This document shows positions 6,523-7,305 of a stretch of 7,305 bases of DNA, one piece after another. The stretch comes from Desulfobacula sp. (lineage in GTDB: Bacteria > Desulfobacterota > Desulfobacteria > Desulfobacterales > Desulfobacteraceae). The stretch's first letter is position 1. Every line of letters starts with the position of its first letter. A model generated the notes under the pieces. It did no database searches. It was given only the letters and a program-made list of their open reading frames with translations, and had not been told where the DNA came from. Location: NCBI GenBank assembly GCA_029940235.1, contig JAOZRI010000108.1, positions 1-7,305 on the forward strand, given 5' to 3'. A program made the position numbers and the translations under genes.

Positions 6523-6553
6523 TTTTACTCCTGAAAGAATAAAAAATTTTTCT

Positions 6554-6931
6554 CTATAACAGTTTCTCAGCACCTGAATAAGCCTCTTCCACCTTCAAAG
6601 CGGTTGCCGCGTGGCCGGGATGCTTTTCAGGGTTCCATTTTTTCATATCTTCGAACATAGCGCCTTCTTTGTGGTATTCAATCCTTCCTTTAACCTGATA
6701 GGATTTTCCCTCTTTGGTTATGAACAGGATGGATCCTTTACTACCAGCGGATATGTTTTCCAGTGTTTTTGAAAAATAATTATTAGCAACCACCAGAGTA
6801 TCTTCACTGTATTTGGATACACAGGTTGCATATATGGAATTTGGAATGCCCAGTTTATTCACGGTTGACAAAATGATAGGGCCTTCATGGTTTTCCCATG
6901 CGTTGCTGACTTCTTCGGGTAATGCAGTCAT
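6554..6931 (-). CDS. Pyridoxamine 5'-phosphate oxidase family (FMN-binding split barrel) protein
   Basis: A complete 125-residue cytoplasmic protein of the small flavin-binding split-barrel family. It shows an N-terminal helix (LPEEVSNAWENHEG), strands GPIILSTVNKLGIPNSIYAT (17-36), DTLVVANNYFSKTLENI (44-60), GSILFITKEGKSYQVKGRIE (66-85) and a conserved tail PEKHPGHAATALKVEEAYSG (101-120). Members bind FMN or a related flavin; this subgroup has no established reaction and is unlikely to be true PdxH, which is longer. ATG at 6929-6931 has AAAGGA (6941-6946) 9 nt upstream. It is intact although the radical SAM remnant begins only about 30 nt after its stop. Confidence 0.85.
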   Translation of the reverse strand: MTALPEEVSNAWENHEGPIILSTVNKLGIPNSIYATCVSKYSEDTLVVANNYFSKTLENISAGSKGSILFITKEGKSYQVKGRIEYHKEGAMFEDMKKWNPEKHPGHAATALKVEEAYSGAEKLL

Positions 6932-6993
6932 AATAACTTTTCCTTTAATTAAAGTGTAAAATAACTTTTCTATGGATTCTTAAAATCAATCAA

Positions 6994-7015
6994 GGGTCAA
7001 ACATAGATTTGACCC
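6994..7015. terminator. GGGTCAAA/TTTGACCC hairpin between purF-like and split-barrel genes
   Basis: GGGTCAAA (6994-7001) and TTTGACCC (7008-7015) form a perfect 8-bp stem with a 6-nt loop. On the - strand it comes 32 nt after the stop of the PurF-like gene and is followed by TTGATTGATTTT, a weak U-rich tail; on the + strand CTTTTC follows. It could end purF transcription. The same kind of GGGGTCAAA palindrome also resembles REP-like elements spread by tyrosine transposases in proteobacteria (from memory), so a mobile-repeat origin is an alternative. Confidence 0.5.
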
Positions 7016-7047
7016 CTTTTCACTCAATACCGGAGTTTAAATATACG

Positions 7048-7305
7048 CTAAAAGTAGCTGGAGCCATCCCAGCAATGGGTACACAATTTTTTTTTGGGCA
7101 GACCAATGGCAGAGATCAGATCATCCAGCTTCTGATACCTAAGACTGGTCAGACTGAGTTCATCAATGATTTTTGCGATCATGGCTCTATGTTTGTCTGA
7201 ACCATCAATGGCATAATCAGTCAGGTCTGTATCTTCAGTGCCTTCAATTCTATAGATAGCTTTTCTACCTGCCAGATCAAGCGTTGATCTGGATGTTGAA
7301 AAATT
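7048..7305 (-). CDS. Amidophosphoribosyltransferase (PurF-like), C-terminal end
   Basis: The last 85 residues of a gene that begins beyond the right edge; frame open from 7305 to TAG at 7048-7050. The visible tail includes DLAGRKAIYRIEG, LTSLRYQKLDDLISAIGLP and a final KKKLCTHCWDGSSYF. This corresponds to the C-terminal helix region and the closing cysteine-containing motif of glutamine-PRPP amidotransferases. That enzyme makes 5-phosphoribosylamine from PRPP and glutamine, the first step of purine synthesis in the cytoplasm. The catalytic glutaminase and PRPP loops lie outside the window, so paralogues of unknown function are possible. No start is visible, so it is easily missed by start-based gene finding. 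The GGGTCAAA hairpin follows. Confidence 0.75.
   Translation of the reverse strand, partial: NFSTSRSTLDLAGRKAIYRIEGTEDTDLTDYAIDGSDKHRAMIAKIIDELSLTSLRYQKLDDLISAIGLPKKKLCTHCWDGSSYF

Noticed and set aside
6351..6542. Plus-strand ORF of 63 residues
   Set aside because: Shadow of the radical SAM fragment on the - strand, which shows recognisable motifs.
7009..7200. Plus-strand ORF of 63 residues
   Set aside because: Its start is in the hairpin and it is antisense to the PurF-like C-terminus; no recognisable sequence.

Overview
The window is AT-rich, densely coded bacterial DNA. It most likely comes from an anaerobic sulfate-reducing or related Desulfobacterota (Desulfobacteraceae-like). This is inferred from protein content: an iron-sulfur L-cysteine/L-serine lyase, a membrane polyferredoxin, remnants of a NifX-like protein and a radical SAM protein, and a PAS histidine kinase with the 'PTYEELEQ' leader common in that phylum. 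No rRNA, tRNA, CRISPR array or complete mobile element was seen.

Left part (1-2476, + strand). The 3' end of a UPF0597-type Fe-S lyase overlaps a dihydrofolate-reductase-like (RibD C-terminal family) gene. That gene is followed after 2 nt by a NapH-like membrane polyferredoxin. Next comes a regulatory-looking spacer with three copies of a 12-mer, then a tiny lysine-rich protein whose frame ends Cys-Gly-Ser-UGA. A stem-loop about 28 nt further on makes this a candidate selenocysteine (CxxU) micro-protein. An uncharacterised helical-hairpin protein closes the block.

Middle part (2500-5867, - strand). In transcription order this holds a DHH/DHHA1 phosphoesterase, a soluble two-PAS histidine kinase with its own candidate promoter, and ammonia-dependent NAD synthetase (nadE).

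Right part (5868-7305). The 5' half of a NifX-like gene is joined head-on to an internal or C-terminal piece of a radical SAM gene in the opposite orientation. This looks like a rearrangement scar of two decayed genes. Beyond it, on the - strand, are an intact FMN-binding split-barrel (pyridoxamine-phosphate-oxidase-like) gene, a GGGTCAAA/TTTGACCC hairpin, and the 3' end of a PurF-like amidophosphoribosyltransferase that runs off the window.

The most interesting element is the possible UGA recoding at 1973-1975. The main competing explanation is that UGA is a plain stop and the hairpin is an intrinsic terminator for the opposite strand, because a long T-run follows it there.
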